64,000 nucleotides of DNA from Segnochrobactrum spirostomi (GCF_009600605.1 NZ_VWNA01000001.1:558001-622000); one strand, 5' to 3'; numbered from the stretch's first letter, positions 1 to 8,836 are shown. A program made the numbers and translations. The notes: a model not told the origin generated them from the sequence alone.

Positions 1-1
1 C

Positions 2-178
2 CTGATGAAGGACACCGGCGCGCCGTCCGGCCTCGTGGAACTCGGCTACGGCGAAGCGGACATCCCGGCCCTCGTCGCCGGGGCCATGAAGCAGCAGCGC
101 CTGCTCGTCGGCGCGCCGAAGCCGATCGACGCATCCGGGATCGAGGCGATCATGCGCCAGTCCCTCGCCAACTGGTGA
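2..178 (+). CDS. Iron-containing alcohol dehydrogenase, C-terminal fragment (window edge)
   Basis: Only the last 58 codons are inside the window; the 5' part lies to the left. The readable tail contains GYGEADIPALVAGAMKQQRL and ends in a short helix closing with ANW. The phrase DIPALV-GA-KQQRLL is typical of the C-terminus of group III iron-dependent alcohol dehydrogenases, the family that includes 4-hydroxybutyrate dehydrogenase. The next gene, 88 bases downstream on the same strand, is a BlcC/AttM-type lactonase. In Agrobacterium the blc (attKLM) operon pairs exactly these two families, so 4-hydroxybutyrate dehydrogenase (BlcB-like) is a reasonable inference. The catalytic metal-binding half is not visible, so substrate specificity cannot be judged. 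Confidence 0.75.
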   Translation: MMKDTGAPSGLVELGYGEADIPALVAGAMKQQRLLVGAPKPIDASGIEAIMRQSLANW

Positions 179-266
179 GCCGCACCAACGGCAACGCCAA
201 GAAACGATCGCCCGAGATCACAAGACAAAATCAAAACGGCCAAGACGATTCTGGGAGGAATCTGCG

Positions 267-1058
267 ATGAGCGATATCGAGCTCCATATGTTCCAGAGCG
301 GGACGCTCCGCTGCAAAGTCCACAACATCAAGATGAACCAGGGTCTCAACGAGGATTATGAGATCCCCGTGCCCTGGTATCTGATCAAGCACCCGAAGGG
401 CATCGTCGTCATCGACGGCGGCAATGCGGTCGAGTGCGCCACCGACCCGCGCGGCCATTGGGGCGGCATCTGCGACGTCTATTGGCCGGTGATGAAGGAG
501 AGCGACGGCTGCGTGGCCCAGCTCGCCAAGATGGGCATCGGCGCCGATCAGGTCACTCATGTGGTCCAGTCGCACCTGCACCTCGACCACACCGGCGCGA
601 TCGGCCGCTTCCCGAACGCGGTCCACATCGTGCAGCGGCGTGAGTACGAATACGGCTTCACGCCGGATTGGTACGCGGCCGGCGGCTACATCCGGAAGGA
701 CTTCGACCGCCCGGGCCTGAAGTGGGAGTTCCTCGAGGGCGAGGCCACCGACGGCTACGACCTGTTCGACGACGGCACGCTGAAGATGATCTTCACGCCC
801 GGCCACGCGCCGGGGCATCAGTCGTTCCTCATCACCCTGCCGAAGACGGGGCCGATCCTGCTCACGGTCGACGCCGCCTACACCCTCGACCATTGGAACG
901 AGAAGGCCCTGCCGGGCTTCCTCGCCTCGACGGTCGATACGGTGCGTTCGGTGCAGAAGCTGCGGACGCTCGCCGCCAAGACCGGCGCGAAGGTCGTCAC
1001 CGGCCACGATCCCGAGGCATGGCCGGCGTTCAAGCAATCGCCCGGCTTCTACGACTGA
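267..1058 (+). CDS. MBL-fold lactonase, AttM/BlcC (AHL lactonase) family
   Basis: A 263-residue metallo-beta-lactamase-fold hydrolase. The dinuclear zinc motif HxHxDH is intact (H103, H105, D107, H108 in SHLHLDHTG), followed by an FTPGHAPGHQSF segment and a late TGHD motif that supply further metal ligands. Length and the opening MSDIELHMFQSG match the AttM/BlcC group, which opens gamma-butyrolactone and, more weakly, N-acyl-homoserine lactones. The start is supported by GGAGGAA seven bases upstream. It follows an iron alcohol dehydrogenase, as in the Agrobacterium blc operon, where lactone is opened to 4-hydroxybutyrate and then oxidised. The true substrate (gamma-butyrolactone or a quorum signal) cannot be decided from sequence. 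It ends 4 bases from a convergent hydrolase gene. Confidence 0.85.
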   Translation: MSDIELHMFQSGTLRCKVHNIKMNQGLNEDYEIPVPWYLIKHPKGIVVIDGGNAVECATDPRGHWGGICDVYWPVMKESDGCVAQLAKMGIGADQVTHVVQSHLHLDHTGAIGRFPNAVHIVQRREYEYGFTPDWYAAGGYIRKDFDRPGLKWEFLEGEATDGYDLFDDGTLKMIFTPGHAPGHQSFLITLPKTGPILLTVDAAYTLDHWNEKALPGFLASTVDTVRSVQKLRTLAAKTGAKVVTGHDPEAWPAFKQSPGFYD

Positions 1059-1062
1059 GCCC

Positions 1063-1815
1063 TCACGGCCGGCGTTCGAGGAAAGCGAGGACGCCGGCCT
1101 TATAGACCTTGTCGCCGACCGCGAGCATGTGATCGCGGTCGGGGATCTCCAGGGCCTCGCCGTGCGGCAGCAGCCGGGCGAGCTCTTCGGCCGAGCCGGC
1201 GATGACGTCCCGCGTGCCGACTGCGACGAGCGCCGGCGCGGTGATGCGGCCGACCTCCTCCGGCGACAGCGATTGTCGGCTCGCGCGCATGCAGGCGGCG
1301 AGCGCCCGGAGATCCGCGCCGGTCTGCTCGGCGAACTTGCGGAACATCATGCCGGTGCGGTGCGTCACCGCGTCGATCGACGGCGCCTCCAGCGCCTCGA
1401 CGATCGGCTCCCACGGCCCGACGCCGTCGACGAGGCCGGACCCGAGCCCGCCGAAGATGACGCTGCGCACCCGCTCGGGCGCGGCGAGCGCCAGAAAGGC
1501 GCTGATGCGGGCGCCCATCGAATAGCCCATCACGTCGGCCCGCTCGAAGCCGAGATGCTCGATCAACCGCCGCGCATCGCCCGCCATCAAAGGCGAGCGG
1601 TAGAGCGCCGGATCGTGCGGCTTCTCGCTCTCGCCGTGGCCGCGATTGTCGATCGCGATGACGCGCCGGCCGGCCTTGGTCAGGGTGTCGATCCAGCCGG
1701 TGTGGCGCCAATTGACGTTCCGGTTCGAGGCGAAGCCGTGGATCAACAGGATCGGCTCACCCTCCCCATCGTCGGAATAGCTGAGCGTCAGACCGTCGGA
1801 CGTGAACGTCGGCAT
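1063..1815 (-). CDS. Alpha/beta-hydrolase
   Basis: A 250-residue single-domain alpha/beta-hydrolase. The oxyanion-loop motif LLIHGFASN is at residues 23-31. The nucleophile elbow GYSMGA places Ser at 99, the acid Asp at 203 (GTRDVIAG) and the catalytic His at 229 (DRDHML), so the triad is complete. The lid region is short. Members of this class hydrolyse esters, lactones or C-C bonds, and nothing here fixes the substrate. It is convergent with the lactonase gene and lies 33 bases downstream of the MFS gene on the same strand, so it may be co-transcribed with that transporter. Confidence 0.8.
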   Translation of the reverse strand: MPTFTSDGLTLSYSDDGEGEPILLIHGFASNRNVNWRHTGWIDTLTKAGRRVIAIDNRGHGESEKPHDPALYRSPLMAGDARRLIEHLGFERADVMGYSMGARISAFLALAAPERVRSVIFGGLGSGLVDGVGPWEPIVEALEAPSIDAVTHRTGMMFRKFAEQTGADLRALAACMRASRQSLSPEEVGRITAPALVAVGTRDVIAGSAEELARLLPHGEALEIPDRDHMLAVGDKVYKAGVLAFLERRP

Positions 1816-1848
1816 GGAGCGGAAAACCTCTGCGATGGTGGCGGCGCG

Positions 1849-3369
1849 TCAGGCGTGCCGGCGCCGCGCGGGCGCGTCGTGCTCGTCGTCGGCGTCCGGC
1901 GATTCCTGCACCGTCTCCTGGACGGTGCCTTCGAGCGCGGCCGTGGAGGCGGCCGGCGCATGACGGCTCGCCCGGCCGCGACGCTTCGGGACATAGCTCG
2001 CCCCGGCGTTGGCGGGAAGGCTCGCGAACGAGAGGACCGAGCTCGCCGACAGAATCCCGATGATGGCGAAGGCGATGGCGAAGGCGCCCGGCGCGGCGTG
2101 GCCTGCCTCCTCGAAGCCGATACGCGTCAGCACATGCACGATGAGCGAGCCGACGGCGACGCCGGTCGCCAGCGACAATTGCTGGATCATGCTCGCGAAG
2201 CTCGTCGCCTGGCTCATCTGCGGCGGCGGCACGTCGGCATAGGTCAGCGTCTGCATGGTGGTGAACAGGACGGAGCGCGTCACGCCGGTCGCGACGAGGA
2301 CGGCCACGGTCGCGAGCGGCACGAGATCCGGCCGCGTCAGGCCGAGCGGCACGATCGACAGGCCGGTGATGAAGGAGAAGCGCACCAGCGTCTTGCGGAA
2401 GCCCCAGGTGCGGATGATGTGCGGCACCGCCGGCTTCGAGCCCATCGCCCCGAGCGCGGCGGACACCGCGATGATGCCGGCCTCGAGCGGCGAGAAGCCA
2501 TAGGCGATCTGCAACATCAGCGGCGCCAGCACGGCGAGCGAACCGATGCCGACGCGCGAGAGGAAGCCGCCGAGCACCGTCTTGCGGAAGGTCGGGATGG
2601 CGATCAGCGCGAGATCGAGCACCGGATGCTCGGTGCGGCGGGCATGGCGGAGATAGAGGCCGAGAAAGAGGGCGCCGCCAGCGACGAGGGCGACCGAGCC
2701 ATAGGCCGGCAGGAAGCCGCGGCCGGCGGTCTCGAGCCCGAACATCGCCATCGAGAAGCCGACCGCCGTCAGCATGAAGCCGAGGGAATCGAAGCGATCG
2801 GCCGTCGATCCCTCGTCACGGGGAATGAGAAGCGCGCCGAGCACGAGGCCGACGACGCCGAGCGGCACGTTGATGAGGAAGATCCACCGCCACGTGAAAT
2901 GGGTGACGATGAAACCGCCGAGCGGCGGGCCGATCAGCGGTCCGACGAGCGCCGGCATGGCGACGAGTGCCATCGCATCGACCATGCGCTCCTTCGGCAC
3001 CGTGCGCACCAGCACGAGGCGGCCGACCGGCGTCATCATCGAGCCGCCGAGCCCCTGGAGCGCCCGGGCGGCGACAAATTCCGGCAGCGTGTGCGACAGG
3101 GCGCAGGCGACGGAGCCGACCAGGAAGACCAGAATCGCCACCTGGAACACCCGCCGCGCACCGAACCGGTCGGCGACCCAGCCCGAGATCGGAATGAAGA
3201 TCGCGAGGCTCAGCATGTAGGTCGTGACTGCGACCGAGAGCGTCAGCGGCGCGACGCCGAAATCCCGCGCGATCGCCGGCAGCGCGGTGGAGATGACCGT
3301 GGAATCGATCATCTCCATGCCGATGGTGCAGGCGACGAGAAAGGGAACGATGCGGGCGCGATCGACCAT
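1849..3369 (-). CDS. MFS transporter, DHA2 (14-helix drug:H+ antiporter) type
   Basis: A 506-residue inner-membrane protein with about 14 hydrophobic segments. The motif MEMIDSTVISTALPAI in helix 1 (DHA2 motif D1) and the motif A loop GWVADRFGARRVF between helices 2 and 3 place it in the proton-driven multidrug efflux branch of the major facilitator superfamily. An Arg/Ala-rich cytoplasmic tail of about 45 residues closes the protein. The frame stays open to 3624, but the family start is MVDRARIV, which is used here; the extra 85 residues are compositionally random and would overlap the divergent HAD gene. No TetR or MarR gene is directly adjacent, so the exported compound is unknown. Confidence 0.85.
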   Translation of the reverse strand: MVDRARIVPFLVACTIGMEMIDSTVISTALPAIARDFGVAPLTLSVAVTTYMLSLAIFIPISGWVADRFGARRVFQVAILVFLVGSVACALSHTLPEFVAARALQGLGGSMMTPVGRLVLVRTVPKERMVDAMALVAMPALVGPLIGPPLGGFIVTHFTWRWIFLINVPLGVVGLVLGALLIPRDEGSTADRFDSLGFMLTAVGFSMAMFGLETAGRGFLPAYGSVALVAGGALFLGLYLRHARRTEHPVLDLALIAIPTFRKTVLGGFLSRVGIGSLAVLAPLMLQIAYGFSPLEAGIIAVSAALGAMGSKPAVPHIIRTWGFRKTLVRFSFITGLSIVPLGLTRPDLVPLATVAVLVATGVTRSVLFTTMQTLTYADVPPPQMSQATSFASMIQQLSLATGVAVGSLIVHVLTRIGFEEAGHAAPGAFAIAFAIIGILSASSVLSFASLPANAGASYVPKRRGRASRHAPAASTAALEGTVQETVQESPDADDEHDAPARRRHA

Positions 3370-3541
3370 CGGGTTCGGCTGGAAGTGATCGCCGACGGGC
3401 GCGCGACGATCGAAGCGGGACGGAGCCCGATAAGGAACGGGGATGTGGCAGACTTGTGCCCGCCCTTTCGAAAAGGCAAGACGATCGTCTCGTTGTGAAG
3501 AGCGCCGGCCGACCGGCGACGCCCCGCCCACGGACGCCCTT

Positions 3542-4579
3542 ATGCCCGACAGCACCCCGGATGCGATCGCCGCCGCCCTCGCCCATTGGCCGTCGGACGC
3601 GGCCCGGCGCCTCGCCGAAACCATCCGCCGCCATGCCGGAACGGGCGCCTACGCGGTGTTCGACATGGACAACACGCTCTATCGCAACGACATCGAGGAG
3701 GCGCTGTTGCCCTTCCTCGAAGCGCGCGAAATCGTGACCCGGGAGACGATGGATCCCTCGCTCGCCGTGGTGCCGTTCGCCGACGAGGACGGCCGGCGCG
3801 AGAGCCTCGTCGGCTATTATTACCGGCTGTGCGAGATCGACGACAAAGTCGGCTATCCCTGGCTCGCTCAGATCTTCGCCGGGTTGAAGGTCGGCGATCT
3901 CGCCGGCCACGTCGCCGCGCTCTTGGGAAGCGACGAGCCGCTCGTCGCCACCCGGTTCGCGGGCGGGCGCTGGATCGAGGAGGAGATCCACCGTCCGGCG
4001 ATCTTCCCGGCGATGGTCGAGCTCGTCGCCGCGCTCCGCGCCCACGACATCGCCGTCTACATCGTCTCCGCCGCCCACGAGGAGCTCGCCCGCGTCATCG
4101 GCTGCGATCCCGTCTACGGGTTCGGGCTGCCGGCGGAGAACGTCATCGGCGTCTCGACGCTCCTCAAGGACCGCGCCGCCGGCACCGTCACCACCGCGCG
4201 CAAGCTGATGGCGGAGGGGCTTTATCATCCGGACGCCGTCCGCGACCTCGAACTCACCGCGACGCTGTGGACACCGACGACCTGGATGTCGGGCAAGGTC
4301 GCCGCGGTGCGGGAATATATCGACCTCTGGCGCAAGGCCGTCGTGGTCGCTGGCGATTCCCCGGCGAGCGACGGCTACATGCTCCTGCAGAACGTCGATA
4401 TCGAGCAGGGTGGCCAGCGCATCTGGGTCGATCGCAGCCCCGTGCACCGCAGCGCCCTCGAGCGCCAGTGGATCGCACCCGCGGCCGCTCGCCAGGCGGC
4501 CCTCGGCGAACCCGTCACCGCCGACCGCAACTGGATCTTCGTCACCCCGGACGCGCTGTTCGTCCGCGCCGCCGCGTGA
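3542..4579 (+). CDS. HAD-superfamily phosphatase (phosphorylcholine/phosphoserine phosphatase-like)
   Basis: A 345-residue haloacid-dehalogenase-fold phosphatase. Motif I FDMDNTLY gives the nucleophile D41 and acid D43. Motif II is in YIVSAAHEEL, a conserved lysine follows in the SGKVAAV segment, and motif IV is VVAGDSPASDGYM. The large helical cap between motifs I and II and the LEEALLPF-like segment after motif I resemble the phosphorylcholine/phosphoserine phosphatase branch (HAD class I cap). The start at 3542 is chosen because upstream codons lack domain character; no strong Shine-Dalgarno is visible. It is divergent from the MFS gene. The substrate is inferred only at family level. Confidence 0.75.
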   Translation: MPDSTPDAIAAALAHWPSDAARRLAETIRRHAGTGAYAVFDMDNTLYRNDIEEALLPFLEAREIVTRETMDPSLAVVPFADEDGRRESLVGYYYRLCEIDDKVGYPWLAQIFAGLKVGDLAGHVAALLGSDEPLVATRFAGGRWIEEEIHRPAIFPAMVELVAALRAHDIAVYIVSAAHEELARVIGCDPVYGFGLPAENVIGVSTLLKDRAAGTVTTARKLMAEGLYHPDAVRDLELTATLWTPTTWMSGKVAAVREYIDLWRKAVVVAGDSPASDGYMLLQNVDIEQGGQRIWVDRSPVHRSALERQWIAPAAARQAALGEPVTADRNWIFVTPDALFVRAAA

Positions 4580-4715
4580 TGTGCCCTCCCCCTTGACGGC
4601 CCCGCGTCCGCGCGGGAATGACGTCTTTCAATCGCAAGCGGGCGCCGCTATCGTCCGCCCCATTCGTTCGAGCCTCCCTCGACCGCGCAACCGCTGCAAA
4701 TAACGGATCGCCGCC

Positions 4716-4961
4716 ATGTCCGACCACGTCGTCCCTCACTTCCACAACGACGCCGGGATCGACTCCATCCGGATCGGAACGCGCCGCTTCATGTGCGTCG
4801 GCGCCAAGCCGCCGTTCGACCACCCGCACGTCTTCCTCGACATGGGCGACGAGGACGAGAAGATCTGCCCCTATTGCTCGACGCTCTATCGCTTCGATCC
4901 GAGCCTCGACGCCCATCAGGCCGTGCCGGCCGATTGCGTCTGGGAACCGGCGCACGCCTGA
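4716..4961 (+). CDS. Zinc-finger (zf-CHCC) domain protein, NDUFS6-like
   Basis: An 81-residue protein with the CHCC zinc-binding pattern: C27, a histidine in the PPFDHPHV stretch, and C51 and C54 in ICPYCST. This small domain is widespread in Alphaproteobacteria and is homologous to mitochondrial complex I subunit NDUFS6. It is therefore presumed to bind Zn and act around respiratory complex I assembly, although the bacterial role is not firmly established. It stands alone with 136 bases upstream and 145 bases downstream; no operon is apparent. Confidence 0.85.
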   Translation: MSDHVVPHFHNDAGIDSIRIGTRRFMCVGAKPPFDHPHVFLDMGDEDEKICPYCSTLYRFDPSLDAHQAVPADCVWEPAHA

Positions 4962-5106
4962 TTTCGCTCGGGAGCCCCGCGGGGGGCGCCGGCTCCGGAG
5001 TCCGCCCGCTTCACTCTGCATGGGACGGGCTCTCGTTTTCTCTGTTTCGTTTGTCCTTCTGGAAAACCGGTCTCCGCTTTTCCCGGACGAACTCTAGGGG
5101 GGCAGC

Positions 5107-6270
5107 ATGGCGCGCCCGATCGTCATCGCGGGCGGCGGGATCGGCGGCCTGACAGCCGCCCTCGCGCTCGCGCGCCGCGGCATCCGCACGACCCTGATCG
5201 AGGATTCACCGGTGCTGAGCGAAGTCGGCGCCGGCATTCAGGTGACGCCGAACGCCTACGCCGTGCTCGATTCGCTCGGGCTCGGCAGCGTCCTGGCCGC
5301 CTATGCGACGGTTCCCGAAGCGGTGCGCCTGGTCGCGGCGGAGACGGGGCGGACGCTTGCGACCGTTCCCCTCGGCGCCACGGTGCGCGAGCGGTTCGGC
5401 TTTCCCTATTTCGTCGTCCACCGCGCCGACCTGATCTCCGTGCTCGCGAGCGCCGCCGAGGCGGAGACGAAGATCGAGCTTCGGCTCGGTAACCCGCTCA
5501 TCGACGCGCACATCAAGGACGGCGGCGTCTTCGTCGAGACGCTGCACGCGCCGATCGAGGCCGCGGCCCTGATCGGGGCGGACGGTATCTGGTCGAAGGT
5601 GCGCACCCGCGTTCTGCGCGGCGCCCACGCCGAATATTCCGGGCGCATCGCGTTCCGAGCCACGATCCCGCTCGAACACGCGGCGGACTGGATGCGGCGC
5701 GAGACCGGCGCGTGGCTCGGCTCGAATGCGCACTTGGTGCATTATCCGATCGCAGGCGGGCGCCTCCTCAACCTCATCGCCGTAGCCCAGACCGAACGCT
5801 CGGCCGAGGACAGCATCGCCCCGACGCCGGGCGAAGAGGTGATCCGCCGGTTCGCGGATTTCGCCGATCCCGCCGCTTCGCTGATCCGCGCCGCGGACGT
5901 GTGGACCGGCTGGCCCCTTGCGACCGTGCCGGCGACGGCGTGGACGGAAGGCCCCGTGGCGCTCCTCGGCGACGCGGCGCACGCGATGGTCCCGTTCATG
6001 GCCCAAGGCGCGGCGATGGCGATCGAGGACGCCGCGGTGCTCGCCGCCAAGATGGCGACGATCCCCGACGCACCGGCGGCGTTCGCGGCCTATGCGGCGG
6101 AGCGGCGCCACCGCGTCCGCGCGGTCGCCCGTGCATCGCGCTCGACGGGCCAGATCTATCATCTGACCGGGCTGTCGAAGATCGCCCGCGACACCGTGCT
6201 CGCCGCGACGCCGCCGGGCCGATTGCTGGCGCGGCTCGATTGGATCTATGGGTGGCGGCCGCCGGCTTGA
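5107..6270 (+). CDS. FAD-dependent monooxygenase (salicylate/3-hydroxybenzoate hydroxylase-like)
   Basis: A 387-residue class A flavoprotein monooxygenase. The N-terminal Rossmann motif AGGGIGGLTAALAL (residues 8-21) binds the ADP part of FAD. The DG motif is seen in LIGADGIWSKVR, and the C-terminal FAD/NAD(P)H motif is GDAAHAMVPFMAQGA at about residue 288. The following IEDAAVLA helix is usual for salicylate 1-monooxygenase and 3-hydroxybenzoate 6-hydroxylase relatives. A G-rich Shine-Dalgarno (AGGGGGGC) precedes ATG. No ring-cleavage genes are nearby, so the aromatic substrate is unknown. Confidence 0.85.
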   Translation: MARPIVIAGGGIGGLTAALALARRGIRTTLIEDSPVLSEVGAGIQVTPNAYAVLDSLGLGSVLAAYATVPEAVRLVAAETGRTLATVPLGATVRERFGFPYFVVHRADLISVLASAAEAETKIELRLGNPLIDAHIKDGGVFVETLHAPIEAAALIGADGIWSKVRTRVLRGAHAEYSGRIAFRATIPLEHAADWMRRETGAWLGSNAHLVHYPIAGGRLLNLIAVAQTERSAEDSIAPTPGEEVIRRFADFADPAASLIRAADVWTGWPLATVPATAWTEGPVALLGDAAHAMVPFMAQGAAMAIEDAAVLAAKMATIPDAPAAFAAYAAERRHRVRAVARASRSTGQIYHLTGLSKIARDTVLAATPPGRLLARLDWIYGWRPPA

Positions 6271-6313
6271 GATGACGCGCCGGCTAAGCTAGAGCAGGGA
6301 TAAAGTCGGGCCG

Positions 6314-6327
6314 CGGCACGCGTGCCG
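6314..6327. terminator. Perfect 14-bp palindrome after the FAD monooxygenase
   Basis: CGGCACGCGTGCCG is self-complementary and is followed by TTT, 43 bases past the monooxygenase stop. It could act as a weak intrinsic terminator or a protein site; the T-run is short. Confidence 0.3.
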
Positions 6328-6443
6328 TTTCCCCGTGCCTACAAGCCTTTGAATCCCGAGCTTTTCCGCTCGCAGAACAAACGCCTCCCCGGGAGGACGG
6401 TTTTCGACCGCCCGCCAGGAGAGCGCAATCGGAGGACCGCCGC

Positions 6444-6467
6444 ATGAGCGTGAGGGCGCCAGAATGA
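6444..6467 (+). other. Seven-codon leader ORF overlapping the cinA-like start
   Basis: ATG at 6444 has the best Shine-Dalgarno of the area (GGAGG seven bases upstream). It opens a frame MSVRAPE whose stop TGA is embedded in ATGA, the start of the next gene at 6464. This is the geometry of a coupled leader peptide. Translation is inferred only. Confidence 0.35.
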
Positions 6468-7222
6468 GCGCAGCGAACGACCCGCGCGGCGAGGATGCCG
6501 TGACCGCCGCCGTCCTCGTCATCGGCGACGAGATCCTGTCGGGGCGCACCAAGGACAAGAATATCGGCTTTATCGCCGATTATCTGACCGCCCTCGGCAT
6601 CGACCTCATGGAAGTCCGCGTCGTGCCGGACATCGAGGACCGCATCGTCGCGGCGCTGAACGCGCTCCGGGCGGACTACACCTATGTCTTCACCACCGGC
6701 GGCATCGGCCCGACCCACGACGACATCACGGCGGACGCGGTCGCCAAGGCGTTCGCCGTGCCGATCGGCGTCGATCCGCGCGCCGTCGCCATGATGCGGG
6801 AACGCTACAGCGACGCCGATCTGACGCCGGCGCGCCTGCGCATGGCCCGCATTCCGGCCGGTGCCGAGCTCATCGCCAACCCGGTCTCGAAGGCGCCCGG
6901 CTTCCGCATCGGCAACGTCCACGTGATGGCGGGCGTGCCATCCATCATGCAGGCGATGATGGACAGCCTCGCGCCGACGCTGAAGACCGGCCGCCGCATG
7001 CTGTCCGAGACCATCGAGGCCGGCGTCGGCGAAGGCGCCATCGCCGAGGCCTTCGCCGCCATCGCCGCGGCCAACCCGGACACCATCCTCGGGTCCTATC
7101 CCTTCCACGACGGCACCCGGTTCTCGACGCGGCTCGTCGTGCGCGCCCGCGACCCCGAGCGGCTCGCGGCCGTCGCCGCCGAGGTGACGGCGATGGTCGC
7201 GGCGCTTCCTTCCAAACCCTGA
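6464..7222 (+). CDS. Competence/damage-inducible protein A (CinA N-terminal, MoaB/Mog fold)
   Basis: A 252-residue stand-alone MoCF-domain protein. It begins AAVLVIGDEILSGRTKDKN and carries FTTGGIGPTHDDIT at about residues 76-90, the molybdopterin-binding-like signature of the COG1058 family. It lacks the C-terminal nicotinamide-nucleotide amidase domain of full CinA, which in Alphaproteobacteria is usually a separate gene. Related proteins hydrolyse ADP-ribose or act on pterin-like ligands; the exact activity is uncertain. The start overlaps a seven-codon leader (ATGA). The gpt gene starts 24 bases downstream, so the two are probably one transcript. Confidence 0.85.
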   Translation: MSAANDPRGEDAVTAAVLVIGDEILSGRTKDKNIGFIADYLTALGIDLMEVRVVPDIEDRIVAALNALRADYTYVFTTGGIGPTHDDITADAVAKAFAVPIGVDPRAVAMMRERYSDADLTPARLRMARIPAGAELIANPVSKAPGFRIGNVHVMAGVPSIMQAMMDSLAPTLKTGRRMLSETIEAGVGEGAIAEAFAAIAAANPDTILGSYPFHDGTRFSTRLVVRARDPERLAAVAAEVTAMVAALPSKP

Positions 7223-7246
7223 TCGATCTTCCTTCCGGAGACCCCG

Positions 7247-7753
7247 ATGACCCATCCCGGTCCAGACAAGGCCTTTCCCGTTTCCTGGGACCAGTTCCAC
7301 CGCGACGCCCGCGCCCTCGCCTGGCGGCTCGCCGGCCAAGGCACGTGGGAAGCCATCGTCTGCATCACCCGCGGCGGCCTCGTACCGGCGGCGATCGTCG
7401 CCCGCGAGCTCGGCATCCGCGTCATCGAGACGGTCTGCATCGCCTCGTACGATTACAAGGACCAGGGCACGCTCGCGGTCCTGAAGGAGATCAACCCCGA
7501 TCTCATCAGCAAGGCGAACGGCGACGGCGCCGGTGTTCTCGTCATCGACGACCTCGTCGATACCGGCCGCACCGCCCGCGAAGTGCGCTCGATGCTGCCG
7601 AAGTGCCACCTCGCGACGGTCTACGCCAAGCCGATGGGGCGTCCTCTTGTCGATACCTTCATCACCGAGGTCTCCCAGGACACCTGGATCTATTTCCCCT
7701 GGGACATGGGGCTGACCTTCCAGCCGCCGATCGGCCGCGGCGTCTCCGGCTGA
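7247..7753 (+). CDS. gpt: Xanthine phosphoribosyltransferase
   Basis: A 168-residue cytoplasmic type I phosphoribosyltransferase. It transfers ribose-5-phosphate from PRPP to xanthine (and guanine) in purine salvage. The PRPP loop [14 protein letters not shown] is at about residues 96-109, and [11 protein letters not shown] supplies the phosphate-binding turn. The YDYKDQG stretch and the C-terminal WIYFPWDMG are characteristic of bacterial Gpt rather than hypoxanthine enzymes. An AGGAG-like Shine-Dalgarno (TTCCGGAGACC) precedes ATG. It lies 24 bases after the CinA-like gene and is convergent with the EamA gene. Confidence 0.9.
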   Translation: MTHPGPDKAFPVSWDQFHRDARALAWRLAGQGTWEAIVCITRGGLVPAAIVARELGIRVIETVCIASYDYKDQGTLAVLKEINPDLISKANGDGAGVLVIDDLVDTGRTAREVRSMLPKCHLATVYAKPMGRPLVDTFITEVSQDTWIYFPWDMGLTFQPPIGRGVSG

Positions 7754-7769
7754 CGCTCCCCCCGGCGGC

Positions 7770-8771
7770 TCAATGACCGGCCCTGGGCGCCGACGGCGCC
7801 CGGGTGACGAGGCCGATGCCGACCGCGATCGGGACGATGCCGATCAGGTCGGCCGCGGCCACCGGCTCGCCGAGCAGGAGCCAGCCGAACAGAAGCCCGA
7901 GCGGCGGCATCAGGAAGTGCAGCGACGAGGCTCCCGTCGCGCTCACCCGCCGCAGCAGATAGAACCACAACCAATAGGCCGCGATCGAGGCGCCGACGAC
8001 GAGCGCGGCGAACGACAGGCCGAGCGCCGGCGTGAAGCGGATCGCCGAGACGTCCTCGATCGCGAGGCCGACCGGCAGGGTGGCGAAGCCGGCCGAGAGC
8101 GATTGAACCGCGTTGATCGCCCACAGGCTGCCGCGCGGGTCGAGCCGCTTGAACAGCACCGTGCCGACAGCGATCGAGACGAGGCCGCCGACCACGAGCA
8201 GCGTGCCCACGGGGTCCTCCCCACCGCCGCCGAGCCGCGAGCGCACCACCATCGCCACCCCGACCATGCCGAGGAGGAGGCCGCCGAGCTTCGCCCAGGT
8301 CAGCCGCTCGCCGAGAAGGGGAGCGGCGAGGACGGCGGTGAGAAGCGGCGCGGCGCTGACGACGACGGCCGTATAGCCCGACGACAGCGTCGCCATTCCG
8401 CACCAGGTCAGCCCGAGATAGAGCGCGTTGTTGACGAGCCCGAGGCCCGCGAGCACGGCGAAATCCCGCGTCCGCATGCCCTTGAAGCCGCCGGTCATGA
8501 AGGCGAGGCCGAGCATCATCGCCCCGGCGAGGATGAAGCGCGTACCGAGCAGGATCAGAGGCGGGCAATCGGCGATGCCGACCTTGGCGACCGCGAACGC
8601 CGCGCTCCACAGGAGGCAGAACAGCACCACCAGCGGCCACACCGCGGCGCGCGTCGCCGGCGCCGTGGGCGCGCGCCCGACGGGGCCGACCGGCTTCGAG
8701 GCGGACATCGCGGCGGCGCCCGCCGCAGCGTGCGGAAGCGTCTTGCAGGACGGGGCGGACGAGAGGGACAT
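7770..8771 (-). CDS. DMT-superfamily transporter, EamA type
   Basis: A 333-residue membrane protein with ten hydrophobic helices arranged as two EamA repeats (roughly residues 45-180 and 190-325). The first repeat opens VVLFCLLWSAAFAVAKVG, and each repeat ends in a GE(R/P) motif near LLLGE. Such proteins export amino acids, metabolites or amphiphiles. The first 40 residues are disordered, and M22 (about 8708) is an alternative start. It is divergent from a LysR gene with a palindromic site between, which suggests that regulator controls it, a common LysR-EamA arrangement. Confidence 0.85.
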   Translation of the reverse strand: MSLSSAPSCKTLPHAAAGAAAMSASKPVGPVGRAPTAPATRAAVWPLVVLFCLLWSAAFAVAKVGIADCPPLILLGTRFILAGAMMLGLAFMTGGFKGMRTRDFAVLAGLGLVNNALYLGLTWCGMATLSSGYTAVVVSAAPLLTAVLAAPLLGERLTWAKLGGLLLGMVGVAMVVRSRLGGGGEDPVGTLLVVGGLVSIAVGTVLFKRLDPRGSLWAINAVQSLSAGFATLPVGLAIEDVSAIRFTPALGLSFAALVVGASIAAYWLWFYLLRRVSATGASSLHFLMPPLGLLFGWLLLGEPVAAADLIGIVPIAVGIGLVTRAPSAPRAGH

Positions 8772-8819
8772 CGCAAGATCCTCCGAGGGGGGCCTGTCCC
8801 GGGTGTAGGCTTCGCCGCG

Positions 8820-8836
8820 TTCATTTGGAAATTGAA
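8820..8836. promoter_or_regulatory. Candidate LysR operator between eamA and lysR
   Basis: TTCATTTGGAAATTGAA is an imperfect dyad (TTCA...TGAA) fitting the T-N11-A LysR consensus. It sits in the divergent promoter region with a CTATAA -10-like hexamer about 12 bases further toward the LysR gene. Confidence 0.4.

Noticed and set aside
1129-3498. Long open frame (789 codons) on the plus strand
   Set aside because: It runs antisense to the alpha/beta hydrolase and MFS genes, is very rich in Arg/Asp/Glu/His, and has no recognisable domain. High G+C creates such shadows.
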